Assembly (NCBI GenBank): GCA_012728155.1
Contig: JAAYFR010000121.1
Span: forward strand, 1-6,012
Direction of reading: 5' to 3'
From: Bacteroidales bacterium
Lineage (GTDB): Bacteria; Bacteroidota; Bacteroidia; Bacteroidales; Dysgonomonadaceae
Length of the DNA stretch: 6,012 nucleotides
A program made the position numbers and the translations under genes. The first letter of the stretch is position 1, and each line of letters starts with the position of its first letter. Below, piece by piece: positions 1 through 6,012 of the stretch. The notes under the pieces are model-generated. The model was not told the DNA's origin and made no database searches. It saw only the letters and a list, made by a program, of their open reading frames with translations.

Positions 1-10
1 ATTGTCTATA

Positions 11-27
11 AAAATAGTAGCTATTTT
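11..27 (-). terminator. Possible weak terminator hairpin downstream of rlmH
   Basis: Seven-base inverted repeat (AAAATAG and CTATTTT around a 3-nt loop) lying 25 bp past the rlmH stop codon. Read on the minus strand, the right arm ends in a run of five T, as in an intrinsic terminator. The stem has a single G-C pair, so it would be weak. Its position is right but its stability is doubtful, and a chance AT-rich palindrome is a real alternative. Confidence 0.3.
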
Positions 28-51
28 GTTGAGTGAGTGAAAAGTAATTTT

Positions 52-525
52 TTATTCGTGGTGATAGGGCTCATTATGTAGAATTGTCATTGCACGATAG
101 AGTTGTTCGGCAAAGACCAACCTCACCATTTGGTGGGTAAAAGTCATGCTGGATAACGATACTTTTTCATTCGCCCTCTCCCGTACCTCGTCAGAAAAAC
201 CATAGGCTCCCCCTACCACGAAAACCAGCCGTTTAGAGGTGGAGAGGAGTTTTTTCTCGATCTGTCTGGCGAACTCCACGGAGGAGTAGTGTTTCCCCTT
301 CTCATCGAGCAGAATAACTTGGTCGGATGGTTGTAGCCATTTCAATATTTTCTCCCCTTCCTGTTTTTTTTGCTCTTTGTCGGAGAGATTTCTGCCCTTT
401 TTTATATCCACAATGATTTGCATCTCGAACGGAAGGTAGTAATTGATCCGCTTTCTATACTCTTCTATAATTTGTGAAAGAATGGGGTCGTCGGTCTTAC
501 CTATGGAGAGTAAAATAATCTTCAT
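52..525 (-). CDS. rlmH: 23S rRNA (pseudouridine1915-N3)-methyltransferase RlmH
   Basis: This is a 157-residue cytoplasmic SPOUT-class methyltransferase. It uses S-adenosylmethionine to methylate N3 of pseudouridine 1915 in helix 69 of 23S rRNA, acting on the assembled ribosome as a homodimer. The length is the normal family length. Visible hallmarks are the N-terminal MKIILLSIGK strand, the LLDEKG segment (residues 72-77), the glycine-rich cofactor loop VVGGAYG (103-109), the MTFTHQMVR stretch and the C-terminal EPYHHE (152-157), whose histidine/tyrosine tail is typical of RlmH. The cofactor loop has a tyrosine (Y108) where I would expect a small or acidic residue in many homologues. The ATG at 525 gives the canonical N-terminus, and there is no clear Shine-Dalgarno sequence in front of it. 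The gene is transcribed away from nadC; a candidate -7 box on the minus strand lies at 695-702. Identification is firm. Confidence 0.96.
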   Translation of the reverse strand: MKIILLSIGKTDDPILSQIIEEYRKRINYYLPFEMQIIVDIKKGRNLSDKEQKKQEGEKILKWLQPSDQVILLDEKGKHYSSVEFARQIEKKLLSTSKRLVFVVGGAYGFSDEVRERANEKVSLSSMTFTHQMVRLVFAEQLYRAMTILHNEPYHHE

Positions 526-694
526 CCAATTCTATTGTTATTTTCGTCGCCGTTAATCAGGTCGTTCCATTCGTCTGTTCCGCCCACCTTATCCAATAGT
601 CATTCAGCCTTCGCATGTAACTCAATAACCACCAAATTGCAATTGAATAGCAACCGAATATTCATTAAATTACGAAAAAAGCCATTTTTAAGGG

Positions 695-702
695 CAAATG
701 TA
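695..702 (-). promoter_or_regulatory. Candidate -7 box for rlmH (minus strand)
   Basis: On the minus strand this reads TACATTTG, an exact match to the Bacteroidota sigma-ABfr -7 consensus TAnnTTTG. No TTTG -33 box is present at the expected 19-21 nt upstream. The implied rlmH leader would be about 160 nt. Being an 8-base pattern with two free positions in AT-rich DNA, it could be chance. Confidence 0.35.
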
Positions 703-715
703 ACTGTTTATTTCT

Positions 716-723
716 TATTTTTG
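716..723 (+). promoter_or_regulatory. Candidate -7 box for the nadC operon
   Basis: The sequence TATTTTTG matches the Bacteroidota -7 consensus TAnnTTTG and is followed by GCAC, a context often seen at these promoters. A good -33 TTTG/TTG is not evident about 20 nt upstream. Transcription would start near 730 and leave a leader of roughly 170 nt before nadC. It lies 13 bp from the oppositely oriented -7 box at 695-702, so the two promoters would overlap. Confidence 0.45.
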
Positions 724-755
724 CACTAAAATTCTTGTAAAAGAGCAACAAGGCA

Positions 756-772
756 GAGGTTTTTGTTACCTC
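756..772 (+). other. Short hairpin in putative nadC leader
   Basis: GAGGT and ACCTC form a perfect 5-bp stem around a 7-nt loop (TTTTGTT). It lies about 30 nt into the predicted nadC transcript. It is not followed by a T-run, so it does not look like a terminator. The stem is short and a regulatory role is only speculation. Confidence 0.25.
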
Positions 773-848
773 AAATGAACAGCGTCAAGCTCGTTGGGAC
801 TTATCTTATGGTGAGAATTGAAAATTGAGCAGTGGAGGCGACTTAAAA

Positions 849-865
849 CGGTTTTTATAGAACCG
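849..865 (+). other. Second short hairpin, 33 nt before the nadC start
   Basis: CGGTT and AACCG form a perfect 5-bp stem around the 7-nt loop TTTATAG. It has the same stem and loop sizes as the hairpin at 756-772. It ends 33 nt before the nadC ATG, so it does not cover the initiation site. It may be a leader structure or chance. Confidence 0.25.
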
Positions 866-898
866 ATAGGTTGTTTTATGGTATAGTGAAATTTTAAT

Positions 899-1753
899 AT
901 GACAGAAAAAGAATTGATTCAAGAGCTTATTCGGTTGGCTTTTGCAGAAGATATAGGAGATGGAGACCACACCACCCTTTGTACTATTCCGGAATCAGAA
1001 GAGGGAGCGTCGAAATTGTTGATTAAGGAGGAGGGTGTGCTTGCCGGTGTAGAGATAGCCATTGAAGTATTTCATACTTTTGATCCGGCACTGAAGGTAG
1101 AGGTTTTTCTCCATGATGGGAGGAAGGTGAAGCCGGGCGACATAGCTTTGATTGTGTCGGGGAAGGTGCGTTCCATCTTGCAGACTGAGCGTCTTGTGCT
1201 CAATATTATGCAGCGGATGAGTGGCATCGCCACTATAACCAACGCCTATATGAGGCTCCTTGAGGGTACATCTGCCAAAGTGCTTGACACCCGGAAGACT
1301 ACACCGGGGATGCGTCTCCTCGAAAAGCAAGCTGTCAAGATTGGAGGAGGGGAGAACCATAGGATAGGGCTGTTCGATATGATCTTGTTGAAAGACAATC
1401 ATATTGATTTTGCAGGGGGAATTGAAAATGCAATCCGTGGAGCGCAACACTATTTAAAAGAGAATAATAAAAAACTCAAGATAGAGATAGAGGTGAGGAG
1501 TATGACCGAGTTGGAAGAGGCACTTCGGATAGGTGGTGTAGACCGGATTATGCTTGATAATTTTACTCCGGAGCAAACTCTTGAAGCGGTAAAAAGAGTA
1601 AAAGCGTGGGATAAAGGTCTGGAACTGGAGTCCTCCGGTGGGATCACCATCGATACAATCCGTGCGTATGCCGAGACAGGAGTCGACTATATATCGGTAG
1701 GAGCGCTGACTCACTCTGTGAAAAGTCTCGATATGAGTTTGAAAGCAATCTGA
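899..1753 (+). CDS. nadC: Nicotinate-nucleotide pyrophosphorylase (carboxylating), quinolinate phosphoribosyltransferase
   Basis: The product converts quinolinate and PRPP to nicotinate mononucleotide, CO2 and pyrophosphate, the third step of de novo NAD synthesis (EC 2.4.2.19), in the cytoplasm and normally as a dimer. The 284-residue length is typical. The N-terminal domain carries the AFAEDIGDGDHT segment (14-25). The type II phosphoribosyltransferase barrel follows with conserved ER (97-98), DTRKTTPGMR (130-139), GGGENHR (149-155), KDNH (165-168), an EVR segment (198-200), LDN (219-221) and SSGGI (245-249), which supply the phosphate- and quinolinate-binding Arg/Lys/His and acidic residues of the family. 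All key motifs are present. The ATG at 899 puts the conserved N-terminal motif at the usual place; no Shine-Dalgarno is visible, which is common in Bacteroidota. nadA and nadB are not within the window. The gene heads a likely operon with the deaminase 6 bp downstream. Confidence 0.97.
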   Translation: MTEKELIQELIRLAFAEDIGDGDHTTLCTIPESEEGASKLLIKEEGVLAGVEIAIEVFHTFDPALKVEVFLHDGRKVKPGDIALIVSGKVRSILQTERLVLNIMQRMSGIATITNAYMRLLEGTSAKVLDTRKTTPGMRLLEKQAVKIGGGENHRIGLFDMILLKDNHIDFAGGIENAIRGAQHYLKENNKKLKIEIEVRSMTELEEALRIGGVDRIMLDNFTPEQTLEAVKRVKAWDKGLELESSGGITIDTIRAYAETGVDYISVGALTHSVKSLDMSLKAI

Positions 1754-1759
1754 TGCGAT

Positions 1760-2194
1760 ATGGGACAAAAGGAAGAAAAACAGGAGCTGCTGGACAGGCG
1801 TTATATGCGTATGGCTTTTATCTGGGCCGAAAATTCTTACTGCAAACGGAGAAAAGTGGGTGCGATCTTGGTGAAGGATAAGATGATCATTTCAGACGGT
1901 TACAATGGTACTCCTGCCGGCTTTGAAAATGTGTGTGAAGATGAGAATGATGTTACAAAATCATATGTGCTTCATGCCGAGGCAAATGCAATAACAAAAG
2001 TGGCGCGTTCCAACAACAGCAGTGACGGTGCCACACTCTATGTCACCTCGTCGCCCTGTATTGAATGTGCCAAGCTGATCATACAAGCCGGTATAAGTAG
2101 AGTGGTCTTTTCCGACAATTATCGGTTGAACGACGGGTTGGATCTGTTGAAGAGGGCTCATGTGGAACTTGTTTCAGTGGAAATCGACAAATAG
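1760..2194 (+). CDS. dCMP deaminase family zinc deaminase
   Basis: This 144-residue protein belongs to the cytidine/deoxycytidylate deaminase fold and probably deaminates dCMP to dUMP, feeding thymidylate synthesis (EC 3.5.4.12). The zinc site is complete: HAE at 72-74 (H72 as ligand, E74 as proton shuttle) and PCIEC at 99-103 (C100 and C103 as ligands). The segment KRRKVGAILV (29-38) followed by GYNGTPAGFENVCED (47-61) is the hallmark of the dCMP deaminase/ComEB branch and argues against tRNA-adenosine or guanine deaminases. The start ATG is 6 bp after the nadC stop, indicating translational coupling or at least co-transcription. The gene ends in TAG followed directly by an in-frame TAA, a tandem stop. 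Substrate specificity, and any allosteric control by dCTP/dTTP, cannot be read from the sequence with certainty. Confidence 0.9.
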   Translation: MGQKEEKQELLDRRYMRMAFIWAENSYCKRRKVGAILVKDKMIISDGYNGTPAGFENVCEDENDVTKSYVLHAEANAITKVARSNNSSDGATLYVTSSPCIECAKLIIQAGISRVVFSDNYRLNDGLDLLKRAHVELVSVEIDK

Positions 2195-2195
2195 T

Positions 2196-2201
2196 AAGGA
2201 G
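2196..2201 (+). promoter_or_regulatory. Strong Shine-Dalgarno for the S41 peptidase
   Basis: AAGGAG lies 7 nt before the ATG at 2209 and overlaps the tandem stop of the upstream deaminase gene. It is the only textbook Shine-Dalgarno in front of a gene in this window and firmly fixes the peptidase start. It also suggests that the gene was recently, or still is, actively translated despite its internal stop. Confidence 0.75.
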
Positions 2202-2208
2202 AGTCTGG

Positions 2209-3849
2209 ATGGATAGAGAAAAAAAAACCGGAGTATGGATGCCTTTATGGATAAGTATTGGTATTGCATTGGGTATATTTATTGGAAGTAAATATAGTCA
2301 GTCCGGTCGTTTGGGGAATGTGGAAGGATCCGGAAAGATAGATGCGGTACTGAACTATGTCAGGGAGTCGTATGTCGATACGGTCAATATGCGCTTATTG
2401 GTGGAGGATGCGCTTCCCAATATCATACATGAGCTGGACCCCCATTCCGAATACATCTCCGCAGCTGATATGAAACGGGTGAGTGAAGAGTTGGAAGGTC
2501 ATTTCTCAGGGATTGGGGTTAATTTTTATCTGTTGAGGGACACCATTGTCGTGACGGGGATTGTACCTGGAGGTCCCTCTGAAGCGGCGGGCATTATGCA
2601 TTGGGATAGGATTGTGATGGTGAACGACACATTGGTCGCCGGCATGAAGCTCCAGAATGAGGAGGTGATGGAGAGGTTGCGTGGTGAAATGGGTTCGGAG
2701 GTGAAGTTGGGCATTATAAGAGCGGGAGAGAACCGTATCAATGATATTATTGTGACGCGTGGTGATATTCCCATAAGCAGTGTCAATGCCTCCTATATGC
2801 TGACAAGCAGGATTGGTTTTATCAAGCTGGGGAAAAATTTCGGTTTCAACACCTTTAGTGAGTTCATCTCTGCCATATCTAAATTAAAAAGTCAAGGTGC
2901 CAACTCCTTTATAATCGATTTGAGGGGAAATGTGGGAGGATCGCTGGATGTGGTGGTAGCCATGGTGAATGAATTCTTGCACAGGGGATCGCTGATCGTA
3001 TATACACAAGGGAGGAATTCTCCCAGGAGCGACAGTTATGCCAATGGATCGGGGACCTGCAAAGAGGATGATGTGGTGGTATTAATCGACGAATTCAGTG
3101 CTTCGGCCAGCTAGATCTTTGCAGGTGCTATTCAGGATCACGACAGAGGTCTGGTGATTGGCAGGCGCTCGTTTGGCAAAGGGTTGGTGCAGGGTCAACG
3201 TAATTTCCCCGATGGATCGGCGGTGAGGCTTACCGTGGCCCGTTATTATACCGCTTCAGGCAGATCGATCCAGCGCAAATATGAAAGGGGGAGGTATGAT
3301 GAGTATGAAGTGGAAGCTATCAACCGCTATATAGAAGGCGATTATCTCAATGTTGATTCGGTATCCAATCAGCTCATCCCTTTTCAGACAATGGGAGGAA
3401 GGACGGTTTATGGTGGAGGAGGAATCATGCCCGATATTTTTGTCCCTCGCGATACAGTGGGAATCAATCCCTATTATAATTTAGTGGTGAATAACCGGTT
3501 GGATGAACAATATGCCATGATCTATTCCGATATGAACCGTGAAAAACTGAGCAGTTTCAATGCATGGCAAGAGCTTTACCGCTACTTGCAGCAACAACCG
3601 CTGCTGTTGAACTTGGTGAGTTTTGCGGATTATAATGGTATCCGGATAAGACCCTATTATGTGCAAGAGTCGAGCGAGCTGTTGGAGAATGTGATGTATG
3701 CCTATATCATTCGGAATTTTTTCGGAGAAGAGGCTTTCTGGGCTGCCTATCAAAAAGACGACCTGCTGATGAAAAAAGGAATTGAATTGATAGAGACAGG
3801 GAAGGCGGCAACCCCATCTATTGTAAATGAAGAGTATAGGACTAATTAA
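2209..3849 (+). pseudogene. S41 carboxy-terminal processing peptidase, interrupted by one in-frame TAG
   Basis: If the TAG at codon 302 is read through, the frame encodes 546 residues, a normal length for Bacteroidota C-terminal processing proteases (CtpA/Tsp family, MEROPS S41), which cleave envelope proteins at their C-termini. The order is: a membrane anchor or uncleaved signal (about 11-27), an N-terminal helical part with LDPHSEY (76-82), a PDZ domain (about 100-185) and the peptidase core with DLRGNVGG. Next come the nucleophile segment FSASAS (Ser299 by alignment to Tsp Ser430), then FGKG with the general-base Lys324 and Gln328. The Ser-Lys spacing of 25 equals that of E. coli Tsp. The core closes with GGRTVYGGGGIMPD (396-409), and a C-terminal extension follows to 546. 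The stop replaces the conserved glutamate of SASASE, so a terminated 301-residue product keeps the PDZ and serine but lacks the lysine and should be inactive. No other stop or frameshift is seen. It is the third gene of the nadC cluster. Family assignment is firm; whether it is a true pseudogene or a sequence error is open. Confidence 0.9.
3112..3114 (+). other. Premature TAG stop inside the S41 catalytic motif
   Basis: Codon 302 is TAG, between AGC (Ser301) and ATC. Homologues have Glu here, so a single G-to-T change from GAG accounts for it. Downstream, the reading frame continues as conserved S41 sequence for 244 codons up to the TAA at 3847-3849. The next possible start in frame is a GTG at 3154 in the middle of the catalytic domain, which is unlikely to be a real start. 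Confidence 0.9.
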
Positions 3850-3853
3850 ACCT

Positions 3854-5704
3854 CTATGAGTGATGTACATCTCTCAGGTCGCGTTGTGTGTCGCATAATG
3901 AAGTGTAATATCCCCCTTCTGCATACAATGTGGCGTGTTCTCCCGATTCCACAATTTCTCCCTCTTTCATCACATAGATCTCGTCTGCATTTTTGATGGT
4001 GGACAACCTGTGGGCTATCACGATGGTGGTCCGGTTTTTCATCAGTTTTTCCAACGCCTCCTGTACCAGCCGTTCCGAGTCGGTGTCTAACGCTGATGTA
4101 GCTTCATCCAGAATAAGTATCTTGGGATTTTTCAGTATGGCTCTCGCAATACTGATCCGCTGGCGTTGACCGCCTGAGAGCTTGCCTCCTCTGTCGCCGA
4201 TATTGGTTTGATAGCCCAGTTCGGTGGCCATGATGAATTCGTGGGCATTGGCGATTTTGGCAGCGTTGATCACCTCGTTTTCGGTTGAATTCTCGACTCC
4301 GAATGCGATATTGTTATAGAAGGTGTCGTTGAAGAGGATGGCTTCCTGATTCACATAGCCCATCAACGATCTTAAATCCTTGACCCGCATATCTTTTATA
4401 TTGATTCCATCGATAAGGATCTCCCCTTGCTGGATATCATAGAAACGGGGGAGCAGGTCGGCCATCGTCGATTTGCCGGAACCCGACTGGCCCACAAGGG
4501 CAATCGTCCTCCCTTTATCGATTTTCAGGTTTACCCCTTTGATGACCCACTCCGTCTCATATTTGAACCAGACATCCTTATAATCTATGTAGGAGTTGAA
4601 TGTGACAGGAAGAGGTTGTGCCGGATCGGTGATCTTGTTGTCTGCCGTCAGTATCTTGTCGATACGCTCCATCGATGCCAGTCCGCGTTGCACGGCATAG
4701 GCCGATTTTGAGAATTCCTTGGCCGGATTGATGATACTATAGAATATGGTAAGGTAGTAAATAAATGAGGCTGCATCGATCATTCTGTTACCCTCCAATA
4801 TCAATGTACCTCCAAACCACAGTACGATAGCAATAGTGATGGTGCCTAAGAGCTCGCTCATGGGATGTGCCAATTGTTGCCTGCGTGCAATCCTGTTCGA
4901 CATACGCCGGAATTCGTTGTTCCCTGTATGGAACCTCCCTGATATCTTGCTCTCCGCACCAAAGGCTTTGATTACTCTCAGACCGCTCAGTGTCTCTTCC
5001 ATCTGCGACATCAGTTCGCCCCATTTGTTCTGTGCGGTGAACGAACTCCTTTTCAGGCTTCTACCCACACGCCCCATCACAAAGCCCATCACCGGCAGTA
5101 CCACCATTACAAAAAGGGTCAGCTGCCAGCTCAAGAGCACCATGGTGGTGAGGTAGATCAGTATGAGTATGGGGTTCTTGAAGAGCATGTCGAGAGAACT
5201 CATCACCGAATTTTCCACCTCATTCACATCACCTGACACCCTGGAAAGGATATCGCCTTTTCTCTCCTCAGTGAAGAAGCTGAGAGGGAGCGAAAGCACC
5301 TTGTCGTTGACCTGATTCCGGATATCTCTCACCACGCCGGTTCTTATCGGAATGAGAAAATAGGAGCCCAGATAGGCACTTCCTGTCTTCAGTAACGTCA
5401 TCACAATCAGAAATGATGCCAGCGCCATAAGTGTGAAACTACTGCCATGTAGTTCGATGAGTTGGGTTATATACCAATTCACATTATTGAGCAGAATATC
5501 CACGAATGAGTAGTCGCTGCTATCCCAATTGATAAAGGAGAAGGTATCTCTTTTTATTTTGAATAAAACCTGAAGAATAGGGATGATGGTGGCAAGGGAG
5601 AATACATTCAATATCGCTGTCAGGATATTAAAGATAAATGCCAGGACTACATATTTCTTGTAAGGAGGTAAAAACCGGTTTAAGATATGGATAATACCTT
5701 TCAT
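3854..5704 (-). CDS. MsbA-like ABC transporter, fused permease and ATPase
   Basis: This is a 616-residue type IV ABC exporter half-transporter that would work as a homodimer in the inner membrane. The N-terminal membrane domain (to about residue 340) has around six hydrophobic segments, near 17-45, 87-120, 167-190, 190-215, 280-305 and 310-335. The ATPase domain is complete: Walker A GQSGSGKST (405-413, K411), Q-loop Q453, signature LSGGQ (509-513), Walker B ILILDE (529-534, catalytic E534) and switch H565. The SGDVNEVENS stretch around 157-166 and the coupling-helix region resemble lipid A and multidrug exporters (MsbA/LmrA type). MsbA function (lipid A-core flipping) is possible, but these families cannot be separated by motif alone, so no symbol is given. 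The ATG at 5704 is preceded by an A-rich stretch and no Shine-Dalgarno. The gene ends in TAG, 4 bp from the end of the convergent peptidase gene. Confidence 0.93.
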   Translation of the reverse strand: MKGIIHILNRFLPPYKKYVVLAFIFNILTAILNVFSLATIIPILQVLFKIKRDTFSFINWDSSDYSFVDILLNNVNWYITQLIELHGSSFTLMALASFLIVMTLLKTGSAYLGSYFLIPIRTGVVRDIRNQVNDKVLSLPLSFFTEERKGDILSRVSGDVNEVENSVMSSLDMLFKNPILILIYLTTMVLLSWQLTLFVMVVLPVMGFVMGRVGRSLKRSSFTAQNKWGELMSQMEETLSGLRVIKAFGAESKISGRFHTGNNEFRRMSNRIARRQQLAHPMSELLGTITIAIVLWFGGTLILEGNRMIDAASFIYYLTIFYSIINPAKEFSKSAYAVQRGLASMERIDKILTADNKITDPAQPLPVTFNSYIDYKDVWFKYETEWVIKGVNLKIDKGRTIALVGQSGSGKSTMADLLPRFYDIQQGEILIDGINIKDMRVKDLRSLMGYVNQEAILFNDTFYNNIAFGVENSTENEVINAAKIANAHEFIMATELGYQTNIGDRGGKLSGGQRQRISIARAILKNPKILILDEATSALDTDSERLVQEALEKLMKNRTTIVIAHRLSTIKNADEIYVMKEGEIVESGEHATLYAEGGYYTSLCDTQRDLRDVHHS

Positions 5705-5724
5705 TTCGTTGCTTTTATTTTGTG

Positions 5725-5732
5725 CGAAGATA
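5725..5732 (-). promoter_or_regulatory. Possible -7 box for the ABC transporter
   Basis: The minus strand reads TATCTTCG, one mismatch from TAnnTTTG, ending 20 nt before the start codon. No -33 box is seen at the expected distance. It would give a very short leader. Placement is reasonable but support is weak. Confidence 0.25.
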
Positions 5733-5871
5733 GTTATAAAATGTGATTCGTTCTTCTATTTTTGTCGGATTTTCTGTTTTTCGCCAGTTGGAGTGTGAAA
5801 AGAATAATTTTTAATTAACATAATAATTTGATAATCATTTTATTGATTGAATATTGAGGGGGAGTTAGTGG

Positions 5872-5897
5872 AATTTCTCAAAAAAATTTCTCAAAAA
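5872..5897 (+). repeat. Perfect 13-bp tandem direct repeat upstream of promoter
   Basis: AATTTCTCAAAAA occurs twice with no gap (5872-5884 and 5885-5897). The second copy ends 2 bp before the -33 box of the promoter at 5900-5930. A-tract repeats at this position could act as an UP-like element or a regulator site, or bend DNA; this role is inferred from position only. Confidence 0.8.
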
Positions 5898-5899
5898 GT

Positions 5900-5930
5900 T
5901 TTGGCAATTAGAAATAAGTCTCTATCTTTG
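5900..5930 (+). promoter_or_regulatory. Strong Bacteroidota promoter firing rightwards
   Basis: TTTG at 5900-5903 is followed after 19 nt by TATCTTTG at 5923-5930, an exact match to both boxes and to the spacing of the Bacteroidota housekeeping promoter. Transcription should start near 5936-5938. It is the best promoter in the window and is backed by A-rich upstream repeats, as for highly expressed stable-RNA or ribosomal protein genes. Confidence 0.75.
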
Positions 5931-5937
5931 CACCCGC

Positions 5938-6012
5938 TTTCAGGAAATAATTTCTGTCTGCGAAACAAGACAAGGCGATCTTTAGGATATTTACATCTAC
6001 GTTTTTAATAGA
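5938..6012 (+). other. Untranslated leader of a downstream gene or RNA operon (partial)
   Basis: This is the predicted start of the transcript from the promoter at 5900-5930. It includes a small imperfect hairpin (5941-5956, CAGGAA pairing with TTTCTG with one G-T pair). No start codon with coding sequence follows before the window edge. The long noncoding leader with a strong promoter would fit an rRNA operon leader or another highly expressed gene, but no part of a mature rRNA or tRNA is visible, so the product is unknown. Confidence 0.4.

Larger units (their letters stand above)
526..898. other. Intergenic region between rlmH and nadC
   Basis: This 373-bp stretch separates two divergent genes. 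It holds candidate -7 boxes for both directions (695-702 minus, 716-723 plus), then about 170 bp of possible nadC leader with two short hairpins (756-772 and 849-865). A 64-codon frame opening at a TTG at 535 has low-complexity Ser/Asn/Leu-rich translation with no recognisable family and is not accepted as a gene. I see no tRNA, riboswitch class or repeat family that I can name. Confidence 0.6.
5705..6012. other. AT-rich intergenic region with promoter for a gene beyond the window
   Basis: There is no credible coding frame in these 308 bp. The left part should hold the promoter of the ABC transporter; the right part holds a 13-bp tandem repeat, a strong plus-strand promoter and the first roughly 75 nt of a transcript that leaves the window. 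The middle (about 5765-5870) is AT-rich and shows nothing I can name. Confidence 0.6.

Noticed and set aside
535..729. 64-codon plus-strand open frame between rlmH and nadC
   Set aside because: It needs a TTG start just outside the rlmH start, has no ribosome-binding site, gives no recognisable protein and runs through the candidate promoter boxes.
775..828. 17-codon frame with ATG in the putative nadC leader, as a leader peptide
   Set aside because: No Shine-Dalgarno, no run of regulatory codons and no attenuator structure; a frame this short is expected by chance.
995..1768. Minus-strand frames opposite nadC
   Set aside because: They lie antisense to a gene with all conserved motifs and their translations show no recognisable domain.
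3154..3849. Separate gene starting at GTG for the C-terminal half of the protease
   Set aside because: The start falls inside the conserved catalytic domain between the serine and lysine segments. It is the remainder of the interrupted gene rather than an independent gene.
4427..5156. Plus- and minus-strand frames inside the ABC transporter gene
   Set aside because: They are antisense or shifted-frame shadows of a fully conserved ABC exporter and show no family motifs.
5757..5764. Plus-strand TATTTTTG as a second promoter upstream of the strong one
   Set aside because: It matches the -7 pattern but has no -33 box at a suitable distance and lies in T-rich DNA where chance matches are likely.
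1..6012. CRISPR array, insertion sequence, phage or toxin-antitoxin/defence module
   Set aside because: No spaced repeats, no terminal inverted repeats with transposase, and every long frame is explained by a housekeeping gene.

Overview
The window looks like chromosomal DNA of a member of the Bacteroidota, most likely the order Bacteroidales. The evidence is the Bacteroidota-type promoter elements (-7 box TAnnTTTG, in one case with a TTTG -33 box 19 nt upstream), the mostly weak or absent Shine-Dalgarno sequences, moderate GC with AT-rich gaps, and the protein family types. The exact genus cannot be read from the sequence. All genes are household genes. I see no phage, insertion sequence, CRISPR array or defence gene.

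Layout from left to right: (1) rlmH, a 23S rRNA pseudouridine methyltransferase, on the minus strand (52-525). (2) A 373-bp gap (526-898) with candidate divergent promoter boxes and a possible hairpin-bearing nadC leader. (3) A plus-strand cluster of three tightly packed genes: nadC (NAD synthesis from quinolinate, 899-1753), a dCMP-deaminase-type zinc deaminase (1760-2194) and an S41 carboxy-terminal processing peptidase (2209-3849). Gaps of 6 and 14 bp suggest one operon. (4) A minus-strand MsbA-like ABC exporter (3854-5704), convergent with the peptidase and separated from it by only 4 bp. (5) A 308-bp AT-rich gap (5705-6012) containing a perfect 13-bp tandem repeat next to the best promoter in the window, which fires rightwards into a leader running off the edge.

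The most notable observation is that the S41 peptidase reading frame is broken by one in-frame TAG at 3112-3114. The stop lies three codons after the catalytic serine codon and before the catalytic lysine, exactly where the family has a conserved glutamate. The frame is otherwise intact on both sides, so one base change (GAG to TAG) explains it. TAG ends two other genes in this window, so general recoding of TAG is unlikely. A recent nonsense mutation or a sequencing/assembly error are the leading explanations. I found no convincing undescribed system here.
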